DNA from: Halorussus salinisoli
Lineage (GTDB): Archaea > Halobacteriota > Halobacteria > Halobacteriales > Haladaptataceae
DNA length: 64,000 bases
Direction of reading: 5' to 3'
Assembly: GCA_005239435.1 (NCBI GenBank)
Contig: ML241305.1
Span: forward strand, 767,289-831,288
Under the pieces are notes generated by a model, which worked only from the letters and a program-made list of their open reading frames with translations, did no database searches and was not told the DNA's origin. Made by a program: the position numbers and the translations under genes. Below, in pieces: positions 1-7,721 of the stretch; within the stretch, counting starts at the first letter, position 1; every line of letters starts with the position of its first letter.

Positions 1-1
1 C

Positions 2-130
2 TACCCGACGGAAAATGGCACGGTACAGACGACGCTCACGTTCTGGAAGCGCGTGCTCCAGGCTCGCGTGTCGGTCCAGAAGACCGCAAAAACGCCGACG
101 CCGGAGGTGACCGTCGATGGGGCGTACTAA
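2..130 (+). CDS. C-terminal tail of an unrecognised protein (5' end outside window)
   Basis: An open frame runs from the window edge to TAA at 128-130 and gives 42 residues ending TPTPEVTVDGAY. The last 14 bases overlap the ATG of the next gene (117), so the two are translationally coupled and belong to the same accessory operon as the polymerase downstream. Too little is present to name a family. Confidence 0.6.
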   Translation, partial: YPTENGTVQTTLTFWKRVLQARVSVQKTAKTPTPEVTVDGAY

Positions 131-407
131 TCCGACGTTCCGCGACGTGCTCCGGTCGCTCGAAGATAGCTGGCAGGACTACCGCCGAGCACTCCGGAGG
201 CCCGACCAAGACCGCTTCGACCGCCTCTGGGAGGACGCCCGCCGGTACGCCGACGCAGGTGGTTACCTCAACCACCAGAGTCCGATGGTCGTCGTGCTGT
301 TCTCGATGGTGCTCGCCCACGAGAAGCGTATCGAAGACCTCGAGGCGGAACTGGAGGCAGAACGGACCGAGGACCTCGGCGACGACACGGACGACTCGGC
401 CGAGTAG
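117..407 (+). CDS. Small acidic haloarchaeal protein, DUF8156-like
   Basis: A 96-residue protein starting MGRTNPTFRD, rich in Arg/Asp, with a central stretch RFDRLWEDARRYADAGGY and a C-terminal charged helix that probably forms a coiled coil (EKRIEDLEAELEAE). The N-terminal pattern GRTNPT-RD and the RFD-LWE-ARRYADA block match small haloarchaeal proteins (DUF8156 type) that travel with plasmid and proviral PolB genes. The ATG overlaps the previous stop and the TAG lies 6 bp before the polymerase ATG, so the three genes form one operon. The biochemical function is unknown; a role in element replication is inferred from context only. Confidence 0.7.
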   Translation: MGRTNPTFRDVLRSLEDSWQDYRRALRRPDQDRFDRLWEDARRYADAGGYLNHQSPMVVVLFSMVLAHEKRIEDLEAELEAERTEDLGDDTDDSAE

Positions 408-413
408 GAGACG

Positions 414-2519
414 ATGCCCTACAAGATCGATTTCTTCGACGGGGAGGTCGTCGAGTGGTCGCTTATCGATAACGGCGCGACGAGCGAGCGAGTGCTGGAC
501 TACACGCCCACCTTCTACGTGGGTGTCGGTGAGGGAGACGACGAGTCGCTTCCGGATGTCCAGCGGCTGCTGGAGCAGTTTCCGACGGTGGCCCGGACGA
601 GCTTCGAGGAGTGGCGGCCGGGCTTCCGTCACGACGCCGAACAGACGCTTCGCGTCGACTGTACGGACATCGAGGAGGTCACTCGCCTCGCACGGTGGGT
701 CCGCGAGTGGGGCGCTCCCGGCGAGTACCGCTGTTTCAACGTCGACTTCTCGCGGGAGTTCCGATACTGCGTCGAAGAGAACTGTTCACCGACACCAGCA
801 AGAGAGCTCACGACGCTTTCCATCGAGGGCCGTCCCCACGAGTTCGACGACCGAGAGCTACCACCGCTAACGGTCGGTAGTAAGCAGGTCGGCCGGTCGC
901 CAGATATCGCCTTGCCGCGCATCGAGGAGATCGTTGCTCGCGAAGACCCGGACGTTCTCGTCGTCGACTCCGCTCGACTCCTCGCCGAGTTGCACGACCT
1001 CGCGAACAGACTGAACTACGACCTCCAACTAGGGCGACGGCCGGGCTTCCAGCAGCTCGCCACCGCCTCGGCGTACGCGAGCTACGGACGAGTCGGTCAC
1101 TCGCCAGCCCGATACAACGTCCCCGGACGTGTACTCCTCGACCGCTCGAACACGTTCTTCTACCGGGTCACGAACATGGCTGGCTGTGTCGACCTCGTGC
1201 GACGCTCCAGAAAGCCTCTACAGGAACTCTCGTGGGCGTCGATCGGAAACGTCCTGACGGCGATCCAAATCCGCGAAGCCTTGTCGCGGAACGTTCTCGT
1301 CCCGTGGCAGGCGTGGCGACCGGAGCAGTTCAAGACGATGCGCCAGCTACACGATGCAGACCGCGGCGGGTTCACGTTCGCCCCGAACGTCGGGGTCCAC
1401 GAAGACGTCCACGAACTCGACTTCTCGTCGCTGTACCCCAATATCATCTGCGAGTACAACGTCTCGCCGGAGAAGATACGATGTGAGTGCCACGCCGACC
1501 GAGAAGACGTCCCTGGACTCGGCTATTGCATCTGCGACGACCGTGGGTATCTGCCGGACGTACTCCAACCGCTCGTCGACGACCGGGACGAGATCAAGGC
1601 CGGGATTCGGGAGACCGACGACCCCGAGCGACTGGCGGATCTAGAAGGCCGGTCGGAAGCGATCAAGTGGATTCTCGTCTCGTGCTTCGGGTATCAGGGC
1701 TTCTCGAACGCGAAGTTCGGCCGCATCGAGTGCCACGAAGCCATCAACGCGTTCGCTCGCGAAATCCTCCTCGACGCCAAAGAGGTCCTGGAGAACGGCG
1801 GCTGGGAGGTCGTCCACGGAATCGTCGACAGTATCTGGGTCACCGCCCGCCCCGAGACGGAACAGACCGCGCTGGACACGCTCGCGAGGCAGATTAGCGA
1901 CGACGCTGGAATTCGCCTCGAGCGCGAAGCGACGTACGATTGGGTCGCGTTCGTCCCGCAACGGAACTCGGACGCAGGCGCGTTGACGAAATACTTCGGG
2001 TCGCTGGCCGGCGAGGAGTACAAGTATCGCGGAATCGAGTGCCGCCAACGGAGCACCCCGCCGTTCGTCGCCGACGTTCAAAAGGCGCTCGTCGAAACCT
2101 TCGACGAGTATCGGTCTCCGGAAGCCGTCTGCGACCGCTTACGACGGGCCTTGGACCGATTACAGACGGGTGACGTGGCTCTCGAGGAGTTGGTGATCGA
2201 ACAGCGGACCTCGAAGAGCACCGAGGAGTACGCCCACTCGACGCGAACAGTCGCAGCTCTGGAGCGTGCCGGTGACAGCGGCCGGGAACTCTCCCCTGGA
2301 CAGAAGATCGACTACGTGGTCGTCGACGACTCGAAGCGGTCTCGGGCACGTGTCCAGTTGGCGAGCGAAGCCTCTCGATACGACGCTGACTTCTATTCGA
2401 AGCAGTTGCTTCGGGCGGGGGAGAGCGTGGTCTCACCGCTCGGCTGGCGACAGAAGGACATCGAGAAGTATCTCGCCGAGCGGACCGACGCGAGTCTGGC
2501 GGCCTACTCGGATTCGTAA
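414..2519 (+). CDS. polB2: Family B DNA polymerase, divergent PolB2 type from an integrated element
   Basis: A 701-residue family-B polymerase. Motif A is intact (DFSSLYPN, catalytic D336). Motif B is IKWILVSCFGYQGF around K418, with SCFGYQG in place of the usual NSxYG. Motif C reads HGIVDSIWV (468-476) instead of YGDTDSxxV, so the first metal-binding Asp is replaced while D472 remains. The N-terminal exonuclease is also eroded: the Exo I position reads LSIEGR instead of a D-I-E core, and the Exo II Asn/Asp pattern is not visible. A CxC...CxC insert (near residues 358-373) lies between motifs A and B. The protein is shorter than the cellular haloarchaeal PolB. Its place beside a DUF8156-like gene and an att-bounded element marks it as element-borne. 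Whether it is catalytically active is uncertain. Confidence 0.85.
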   Translation: MPYKIDFFDGEVVEWSLIDNGATSERVLDYTPTFYVGVGEGDDESLPDVQRLLEQFPTVARTSFEEWRPGFRHDAEQTLRVDCTDIEEVTRLARWVREWGAPGEYRCFNVDFSREFRYCVEENCSPTPARELTTLSIEGRPHEFDDRELPPLTVGSKQVGRSPDIALPRIEEIVAREDPDVLVVDSARLLAELHDLANRLNYDLQLGRRPGFQQLATASAYASYGRVGHSPARYNVPGRVLLDRSNTFFYRVTNMAGCVDLVRRSRKPLQELSWASIGNVLTAIQIREALSRNVLVPWQAWRPEQFKTMRQLHDADRGGFTFAPNVGVHEDVHELDFSSLYPNIICEYNVSPEKIRCECHADREDVPGLGYCICDDRGYLPDVLQPLVDDRDEIKAGIRETDDPERLADLEGRSEAIKWILVSCFGYQGFSNAKFGRIECHEAINAFAREILLDAKEVLENGGWEVVHGIVDSIWVTARPETEQTALDTLARQISDDAGIRLEREATYDWVAFVPQRNSDAGALTKYFGSLAGEEYKYRGIECRQRSTPPFVADVQKALVETFDEYRSPEAVCDRLRRALDRLQTGDVALEELVIEQRTSKSTEEYAHSTRTVAALERAGDSGRELSPGQKIDYVVVDDSKRSRARVQLASEASRYDADFYSKQLLRAGESVVSPLGWRQKDIEKYLAERTDASLAAYSDS

Positions 2520-2522
2520 GCC

Positions 2523-2830
2523 TCAGTTCGCGAATCCGTCGAAGCCGACCTGCTCGCCGATGTCCATCTCTTCGACGACCTCCGCCGAGTCGTTCGCAGG
2601 ACTGTTCACCTTCTTCGAGACGGGGAACACTCCAAGTCTGTCCGCTGGATACGGGTCGAGCGAACCGTGGAGGACCTCCTCCTCGTCCGATGCCGAGCGA
2701 GAGGGATGTCTCCTCGTCGCCCTGCTCTAACGTCACGGGCATCCGGTCGTGGACGTCGGCGACGACCCGTTGGCGTCGGTCGTGATGGTCGTCACGGTCA
2801 CGCTGACGACCCGTATACTCGAAGGGGGTA
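2523..2830 (-). pseudogene. Remnant of SRAP/YedK-like peptidase (HMCES family), frameshifted
   Basis: Read on the minus strand, the C-terminal part of an SOS-response-associated peptidase is recognisable: VVADVHDRMPVTLEQGDEET, then in another frame DEEEVLHGSLDPYPADRLGV and PVSKKVNSPANDSAEVVEEM, ending GFDGFAN and a stop at 2523-2525. At least one frameshift lies near 2700 and a second near 2775, where an upstream TITTDAN segment is out of frame with VVADVHDR. The N-terminal catalytic Cys region is absent. The intact family senses abasic sites in single-stranded DNA; this copy cannot make the protein. It lies between the polymerase and the tRNA-Ala att repeat, consistent with decaying element cargo. 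Confidence 0.75.
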
Positions 2831-3052
2831 CTCTGGTGAAACGCCTCGGTTGTTTGGATAGCGAAGTAAAGGTAGTAAGCAAGGAGCCGGCTTCCTCCTC
2901 CCTGAGCGCCCGACTGCAGCGGGGTAGAAGAAAGCCAGTCCGTGATTCGCCAGAAGACGGAGTTCCTTCCTCTAGATACTGGCGAGTAGAACGCCGCAGT
3001 ATGCCGTATCTGTCGCGTGGAACGAGGAGCTCCGAAAGTCGAGGAAGAGTAG

Positions 3053-3075
3053 TGGACTCGCTAGGATTTGAACCC
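3053..3075 (-). repeat. attL: Left att copy: 3' end of tRNA-Ala
   Basis: Twenty-three bases match the 3' end (T-arm and acceptor strand) of the intact tRNA-Ala at 6858-6929 with a single mismatch (position 3064). It is in the same orientation as the intact tRNA and sits 105 bp from the integrase start, as expected for the displaced attachment site of an element inserted into that tRNA. Confidence 0.8.
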
Positions 3076-3131
3076 AACGGGCCTCACCGCACCGCAAACT
3101 GAAGGCCGGGCGATACCATTGCCCGGAGCCA
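3053..3131 (-). pseudogene. tRNA-like remnant around the left att site
   Basis: Beyond the 23-bp repeat the minus strand continues to look tRNA-like. There is a 6-bp hairpin with a 9-nt loop at 3106-3126 in the position of a D-arm, an imperfect stem-loop at about 3080-3105 in the position of an anticodon arm (with an oversized loop), and a 5' end similar to the GGCTC of tRNA-Ala. Acceptor pairing is broken, so it is probably a decayed or element-borne tRNA fragment. The alternative is a recombinase arm site with incidental hairpins. Confidence 0.4.
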
Positions 3132-3180
3132 CGCGCGGTAACCGTTCCGTCTGGTTGGTGGTCACCTACGACAGCCAACC

Positions 3181-4188
3181 ATGACGAACCTCGAACCACT
3201 ACGACCGGAGAAGGCCGTTGAGATGTACCTGACCAGCCGAGAGGACGAAGTGACGAAGAAGTCTTTGCAGAACATTAAGTCCGACCTCAAGGTGTTCAAG
3301 CAGTGGTGTGACGAGCGCGACGTTACCAACATGAACGACACGACCGGACGGGCGTTAGCCGACTTCCGCACGTGGCGGAGCAAGCAAGTGAAGCCCATCA
3401 CCCTCAAGCACAACCTCTGGACCGTCAAGAAGTTCATCCGCTTCTGTGAGCAGGTGGACGCCGTAGTCGAGGGGACCAGCGAGAAGGTGGTCATCCCCGA
3501 GACGACCGATGCCGACGAAGTGAACGACTCATTCATCCGAGCGAGCGACGCCGAGGACATCCTCGATTACCTTGAGCAGTTCGAGTACGCTTCGCTCCGG
3601 CACGCTGTGTTCTTCACGCTGTGGCACACAGGGATGCGGAGCAGTTCACTTCTTGCGCTCGACCTCAAGGACTTCCATCCCGAGGAGAACAAACTGTGCA
3701 TCCGCCACCGACCGAACACGGGAACCGCGCTCAAGAACAAGGAGAACGGCGAGCGTAACGTGTTCATCAAGGACGAACTGGTGACGGTCATAGAGGACTT
3801 CATCAACGAGAACCGCGCCGACGTGCTGGACGAACACGGACGTCGCCCGCTGTTCGCTACGAGGAACACACACATCTCTCGCACCACTGTTCAGCGAGTC
3901 ATCTATACGGCTACCCGCCCGTGTCACATCGGGAAGGAGTGCCCGCACGACCGAGAACCGGATACCTGCGAGGCCAACTCCTACAACCTCGCTTGCAAGT
4001 GTCCTTCGTCGCTCTCACCACATCCCCTTCGAAAAGGAGCCATCACCTACTCGCTTAACGAGGAGACGCCAAAGGACGTAATCAGCGACCGGATGGACGT
4101 GAGCAGAGAGGTACTGGATAAGCACTACAATAAGCAGTCAAAAGACGAGCAGATGGAGACTCGACAGAAGTACCTTGACGGCCTGTAG
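3181..4188 (+). CDS. int: Tyrosine recombinase / phage-type integrase
   Basis: A 335-residue integrase. The N-terminal SAM-like core-binding domain (about residues 8-95) is followed by the catalytic domain with R153 (HTGMRSSS), the H281-P-L-R284 box and nucleophile Y316 (LDKHYNK). A Cys-rich insert of the form CHIGKECPHD...CEA...CKC precedes the HxxR box, as is common in haloarchaeal integrases, and probably binds zinc. It starts 105 bp from the left tRNA-Ala repeat and reads into the element, the usual layout for an integrase that catalyses insertion at a tRNA 3' end. Short inverted repeats just upstream (GGTTGG 3153-3158 / CCAACC 3175-3180) could be an operator or recombinase site. All catalytic residues are present, so it may be active. 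Confidence 0.93.
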   Translation: MTNLEPLRPEKAVEMYLTSREDEVTKKSLQNIKSDLKVFKQWCDERDVTNMNDTTGRALADFRTWRSKQVKPITLKHNLWTVKKFIRFCEQVDAVVEGTSEKVVIPETTDADEVNDSFIRASDAEDILDYLEQFEYASLRHAVFFTLWHTGMRSSSLLALDLKDFHPEENKLCIRHRPNTGTALKNKENGERNVFIKDELVTVIEDFINENRADVLDEHGRRPLFATRNTHISRTTVQRVIYTATRPCHIGKECPHDREPDTCEANSYNLACKCPSSLSPHPLRKGAITYSLNEETPKDVISDRMDVSREVLDKHYNKQSKDEQMETRQKYLDGL

Positions 4189-4431
4189 GCAGGTAACCGG
4201 GCCGCATCTTTCTTTTCGGATAGCGTAACTCTAACACGGTCATTGCTCAATATAGAGCGTACATTTATCGAAATGGCTTTGTGCAGAATCATGATGTGGG
4301 ACGATTGACCCAGATAATCAAAACGCAGCTGAGAATGAAAATCTCGGGGTTTGATACCGATAGCAATCAGATTCCCCACGTTGGCAAATGTGAGTCACAG
4401 CCTGAGCAGTCCGACCCACGAAATACACACC

Positions 4432-4773
4432 ATGACACACCCCACTGATTCGGCGTCACTCGACGCCATGTTCGACGAGCTGTGGAACATCCACCGCCAT
4501 CGCATCTTGGTGTCGGTCGCAGGCCAGAACCCACGCACCGAAGACGAGTTCACCCCTGAGAGTCTCGTGTCAGACGAGGCAGATGATGGCGACCGCAATG
4601 GAGTGAAAACGGAGTTACACAACGTTCATCTGCCGAACTTGGCCGAGCAAGGCTATATTGAGTGGGACGCGGAGACACAGACGATATGGCGTGGGCCAAA
4701 CTTTGACGAAATTGCACCACTTCTCAGACTGGTGGATGACCACCGCGATGAGTTGCCAGAAGGGTGGCTATAA
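4432..4773 (+). CDS. Winged-helix-like haloarchaeal protein (DUF7344-like)
   Basis: A 113-residue protein starting MTHPTDSASLDAMFDEL. The arrangement LDAMFDELWNIHRHRILVSV, a charged loop, VKTELHNVHLPNLAEQGYIEWD and a C-terminal helix resembles the small winged-helix domains (DUF7344 type) that regulate genes in haloarchaeal mobile elements. The ATG at 4432 is preferred over an upstream in-frame ATG at 4351 because the extra N-terminus is poor in acidic residues and unlike the family. The stop overlaps the next ATG by one base. Probably a DNA-binding regulator of the element; no operator can be assigned. Confidence 0.7.
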   Translation: MTHPTDSASLDAMFDELWNIHRHRILVSVAGQNPRTEDEFTPESLVSDEADDGDRNGVKTELHNVHLPNLAEQGYIEWDAETQTIWRGPNFDEIAPLLRLVDDHRDELPEGWL

Positions 4774-4922
4774 TGGCATCCAAGCAGATGGAGTCAGATA
4801 ACTCGCATCACGGAAAACGGGTACGTCAGCACCTGCATGAGGCGTTGGACGCGACTGACTCCGCCGAGAAACACTTCCATATTCGGGAAGCCTTACAACT
4901 TCTCAGCATTGAAAAACGATAG
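4773..4922 (+). CDS. 49-residue element protein
   Basis: A short gene starting at the ATG inside TAATG (4771-4775), so it is translationally coupled to the winged-helix gene. It encodes MASKQMESDN and then a helix-rich tail with the pattern ALDATDSAEKHFHIREALQL. This tail, an alternating Ala/Leu helix with HIREALQLL, recurs in small haloarchaeal proteins next to DUF7344-type regulators. Function unknown; a protein partner of the regulator is an inference from the coupling. Confidence 0.6.
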   Translation: MASKQMESDNSHHGKRVRQHLHEALDATDSAEKHFHIREALQLLSIEKR

Positions 4923-4998
4923 ATTTGCACCACGGATTGAGCAATGTAGAGCGTGAATTGACCGATAGACCGATTTTCGTGGCGCTGATAGTGCGGAT

Positions 4999-5322
4999 AT
5001 GGTTGACAGGCAACTCGCCTTCAGCATCCTGCAGTTAGTGGCGCTCTCACTCCCTGCGTTCGCCATCCTCCTGCAAATGGTGGTCGAATCTGAGATGCCA
5101 TATACGCACTGGACAGTCCCGATAACGACCGCCGGGATGGGGCTGTTTCTCATTGGCGGTGTTATCGTTGTCGGGAAACTCATGCTTGCCACGACGACAA
5201 CCACCGCGACGGTGGCATTGGGGTTCATCCTCCTTGGGATACTCAGTATGCTCCTCGGAGCCAGTCTTATCGGTTTGCAAACCGGAGCGAAACAACGCCG
5301 TGTTCGAGACGATGAGGACTGA
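4999..5322 (+). CDS. Small membrane protein, three TM segments
   Basis: A 107-residue protein with three hydrophobic segments (about residues 6-30, 36-60 and 65-92) and a charged C-terminus (KQRRVRDDED) predicted to be cytoplasmic. It is not homologous to anything I recognise. It lies inside the tRNA-Ala element, 76 bp after the previous stop. Possible roles such as maintenance or exclusion cannot be inferred from sequence. Confidence 0.65.
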   Translation: MVDRQLAFSILQLVALSLPAFAILLQMVVESEMPYTHWTVPITTAGMGLFLIGGVIVVGKLMLATTTTTATVALGFILLGILSMLLGASLIGLQTGAKQRRVRDDED

Positions 5323-6327
5323 CCGGAGGAGTTCACTGAGTAGTACGCACCACGCATTGAGCATCAGCCCACTCCTCAATAGTACGAACTTCTGATGAGT
5401 TGAAGCGGCTACAGGATGTGTATATACCACCATGGGAACAAGAGGAGTATTTGGATACCCAAAGGAACGTAGATGAACACCACAAGAAGCAATTCCACCA
5501 CCCGATAACTATGAGTAATTCCCTCCATGCTATCTGGTCCTTTTTGGCACTTGACGTGAACGAAACTGAAGCCCTCCAGGCTCATTCGCGGTGATTCACG
5601 TTGGTAACCAACCTGGGTACTCATTGCGGGTACCATCAGGAACGACCGCCGCAAAACCCACTATGACGTCCCAGACCTCAGGTAACTACTCTGCTTACCA
5701 ACGCGGTTACAAGCGGGAAGCCGACCACCCCCAGTACCTGGCTCAGTACTGACGTTCATCGCAATGAGTAACCGTAACGGTCACCGTCAAGAACATCACC
5801 GCTTGGTTTCCCGTTACTGGGAATTCCTGTCGGTGTCGCGCTTCCCGATTTTGACCGCAGCGAGTAACCGACGTTGGTAACCGTAGACAGGAACCGTTCT
5901 TGGCAACTTACAGTTGCACTCTCCCCCCACTCTTTGGGGGTCATGTCTCTCGGCCGCACTTGTGTTCGGGCTACGTCCTAAGGCCTTCCACCGCACGTCA
6001 ACGGTGTCAACGGGTTGTGTTCCCCGTCTCTACCTCTGTATGGTTTTGGCCACCACCCAAGACAGCGGTGCGAGAACCGCACCCGTGGATACGGTCCTTG
6101 TCCTCAAGCAGACATACTGCTCAGCCGGACTTTCACCGACTACACCAGTTGGGGTTTCTGCAACGATATGAGTTTCAGACGGGAGTTCCTCACCGCCCTC
6201 TCACTATAAACAATAGACAACGGTTTATATAGGGTCCCCCCGTTGCCAAGAGATGGTCACCGTGGACACCACCTATGACACCTAACCGAAAACTTATACC
6301 GTATTGAAATATACCCCCACTTAATTG
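5323..6327. other. About 1 kb of non-coding, hairpin-rich element DNA
   Basis: No convincing gene is seen; open frames are short and have non-haloarchaeal composition, including a 29-codon frame at 5663-5752. Between 5598 and 5890 the motif GGTAACC/GGTTACC and variants recur, including a direct repeat ACGTTGGTAACC at 5598-5609 and 5871-5882. From about 5920 to 6170 there are several good hairpins, for example one around the CCCCC...GGGGG at 5926-5942 and a GGTGCG/CGCACC pair (minus strand) near 6070-6086. A TATA-like TTTATATA near 6222 is followed by a C-run. Candidates are a replication origin with iterons, a structured RNA, or IS debris. Confidence 0.4.
6292..6300 (+). promoter_or_regulatory. 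TATA-like box before the small membrane gene at 6328
   Basis: ACTTATACC lies about 30 bp before the ATG at 6328, the spacing of a leaderless or near-leaderless archaeal promoter. Confidence 0.45.
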
Positions 6328-6525
6328 ATGGAGAGTCGAATAATCTTACTGCTCGCGCTTTCAGCGGTCGGAACAGTAGTTTCCCTACTTCTGATTATCC
6401 TCGATGTAGTTGATACCGTAAAGCCAGCAGCATGGGCGGGAAACATTGGTGTGGTCGTACAAGGAATCATAGTGCTTGTGTTAGTAGCCGTAGTCGCTAA
6501 ACTGATTGAAGCGGCAAGTCCATAG
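6328..6525 (+). CDS. Small membrane protein, two TM segments
   Basis: A 65-residue protein, MESRIILLLALSAVGTVVSL onward, with two hydrophobic segments (about residues 4-24 and 36-60) and almost no soluble part. A TATA-like box sits about 30 bp upstream. It is the last gene inside the tRNA-Ala element. No family recognised. Confidence 0.55.
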   Translation: MESRIILLLALSAVGTVVSLLLIILDVVDTVKPAAWAGNIGVVVQGIIVLVLVAVVAKLIEAASP

Positions 6526-6857
6526 GCTCTAACGCACGTTGTGAAATCACCAAAATTCTCGCGTGAGGTAACGTTTGAGAGAGACTACCCCAAGTGATTG
6601 ATGTTCTAACCGGGAACCCCCGGGCTTCCTGACGTTATCCGCACATGGTCTTGTACCGCTATCGCCGGAACATCTAAGTCACGACATTCCGACAGTAATT
6701 GTAGCCACCAACGGACGGTGCCGGTGCCGCTACCAAAACGGGTGCAATTGCAAACGGTAAGCCTTGCCGGTTCGTTCCTGATTGGACCCGTATAGGACTT
6801 AAACAAAAGCGTGGATGCCGACGCCGTGTGGTAATTGCGGATGCGGCGTCAGCCGCA
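6526..6857. other. Intergenic end of the tRNA-Ala element
   Basis: No supported gene. A minus-strand frame of 66 codons (6606-6806) has unusual composition for this genome and is weak. A 7-bp hairpin ATGCGGC-GTCA-GCCGCAT at 6841-6858 abuts the 3' end of tRNA-Ala. It could be a recombinase core or arm site or a terminator for the tRNA transcript. Confidence 0.4.
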
Positions 6858-6929
6858 TGGACTCGCTGGGATTTGAACCCAGGGCCTCTTCCTTGCGAAG
6901 GAAGCGATCTACCGCTGATCTACGAGCCC
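6858..6929 (-). tRNA. tRNA-Ala (anticodon CGC)
   Basis: A 72-nt cloverleaf: acceptor GGGCTCG pairs with CGAGTCC (one G-T), the anticodon stem CTTCC/GGAAG closes the loop TTCGCAA (anticodon CGC), and the T-arm is CTGGG-TTCAAAT-CCCAG. The discriminator is A and CCA is not encoded. Its 3' end is the integration target of the element on its left, and the gene is intact after integration. A TATA-like CTTATTA (plus strand) lies about 30 bp upstream at 6958-6964. Confidence 0.95.
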
Positions 6930-7109
6930 TCGAACGCAATAGTTCGTAGCGCACCCACTTATTAGAACCTTATGTTTCGGGGCGGGCGCGTCGTGTCACC
7001 GAGCGCTCACAGGCCGGGTGAGACACATAACTAATTCCTAAACAAATAAATATCTACTCATTGACTACGAATACCGTGCTATAGAACGGACGTCCAGTCC
7101 TTCGCCGAG

Positions 7110-7721
7110 TCACACCCGGAGTAGTCGAACCCGCCCGGCGAGCAGGCCGAGCGCGAAGCCGGTGAAGTGAGCGACCAGCGCCACGCCCGGCGACGCCGTG
7201 AGCAGGGTCGCGCCCGCGGCCAGCGCGAACAGGAGCGCGACGCGCGCACGGCCGCCGAGCGGAAGCCATCCCACCACTGCGTCGGTCACGGGGTTACCGG
7301 CCAGCAGGTAGCCCAGCAGGCCGAAGACGGCACCGCTCGCGCCGAGGACCGGTGTTCCCCGACCGACGAGTCCGGTGATAGCTACCTGCGCGACGCCAGC
7401 GAGCATCCCGACGCCAGCGAAGAAGGCGTGGAACCGCCACGTAGTCGTCACGCGCTCGACGGCGAAGCCGACCACCAGGAGGACGACTGCGTTCGAGACG
7501 AGGTGCGCGACGCCAGCGTGGGCGTAGACGCTGGCGAGCAGGGTCCACGGCCGAACCGACACCGGCGGTGCGAGGACGAACAGTCCGAACGCGAGTTGCC
7601 GCGAGACGAGACTGACGACCTGCTGGACGACGAAGACGACGAGAAACACCGCGAGCGTCTGAATCGTCGGACTCCCGGCGAGGATACCGCCCGAATCGCG
7701 CTCGTTCGACTGGTAGCTCAC
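7110..7721 (-). CDS. Rhomboid-family intramembrane serine protease
   Basis: A 203-residue protein with six hydrophobic segments. Rhomboid hallmarks are clear: HLVSNAVVL (N77) in the second segment, the GASG box with nucleophile S129 (VLGASGAVFG), and H185 in the last segment (ALVAHFTGFALG), forming a Ser-His dyad. Such enzymes cleave transmembrane segments of membrane proteins within the bilayer. It uses a GTG start at 7721 and follows rpsJ on the same strand after a 191-bp gap, so it is probably transcribed separately from the ribosomal operon. Confidence 0.9.
   Translation of the reverse strand: MSYQSNERDSGGILAGSPTIQTLAVFLVVFVVQQVVSLVSRQLAFGLFVLAPPVSVRPWTLLASVYAHAGVAHLVSNAVVLLVVGFAVERVTTTWRFHAFFAGVGMLAGVAQVAITGLVGRGTPVLGASGAVFGLLGYLLAGNPVTDAVVGWLPLGGRARVALLFALAAGATLLTASPGVALVAHFTGFALGLLAGRVRLLRV

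Larger units (their letters stand above)
3053..6880. mobile_element. Small integrative element in tRNA-Ala(CGC), about 3.8 kb
   Basis: The element is bounded by a 23-bp duplicate of the tRNA-Ala 3' end on the left and the intact tRNA-Ala on the right. It encodes a tyrosine recombinase immediately inside the left repeat, a small winged-helix-like protein with an overlapping 49-residue partner, two small membrane proteins, and about 1 kb of hairpin-rich DNA. No replication protein, capsid or transfer gene is visible, so it is a plasmid-derived or satellite-type element, or the remains of one. Several genes are less GC-biased than the flanking chromosome. Confidence 0.7.

Noticed and set aside
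2266..2730. Plus-strand frame overlapping the end of polB2 and the SRAP remnant
   Set aside because: Its sequence is the complement or shifted frame of polB2 and the minus-strand SRAP remnant; no independent coding signal.
5640..6235. Decayed TnpB (IS200/IS605) 3' end on the minus strand
   Set aside because: A short stretch reads VETG...VDTVDV, vaguely like the tail of some haloarchaeal TnpB proteins, but the zinc-ribbon and RuvC motifs cannot be found and frames are broken; too weak to call.
6606..6806. 66-codon minus-strand frame next to tRNA-Ala
   Set aside because: Composition unlike haloarchaeal proteins, no family resemblance and no conserved start context.
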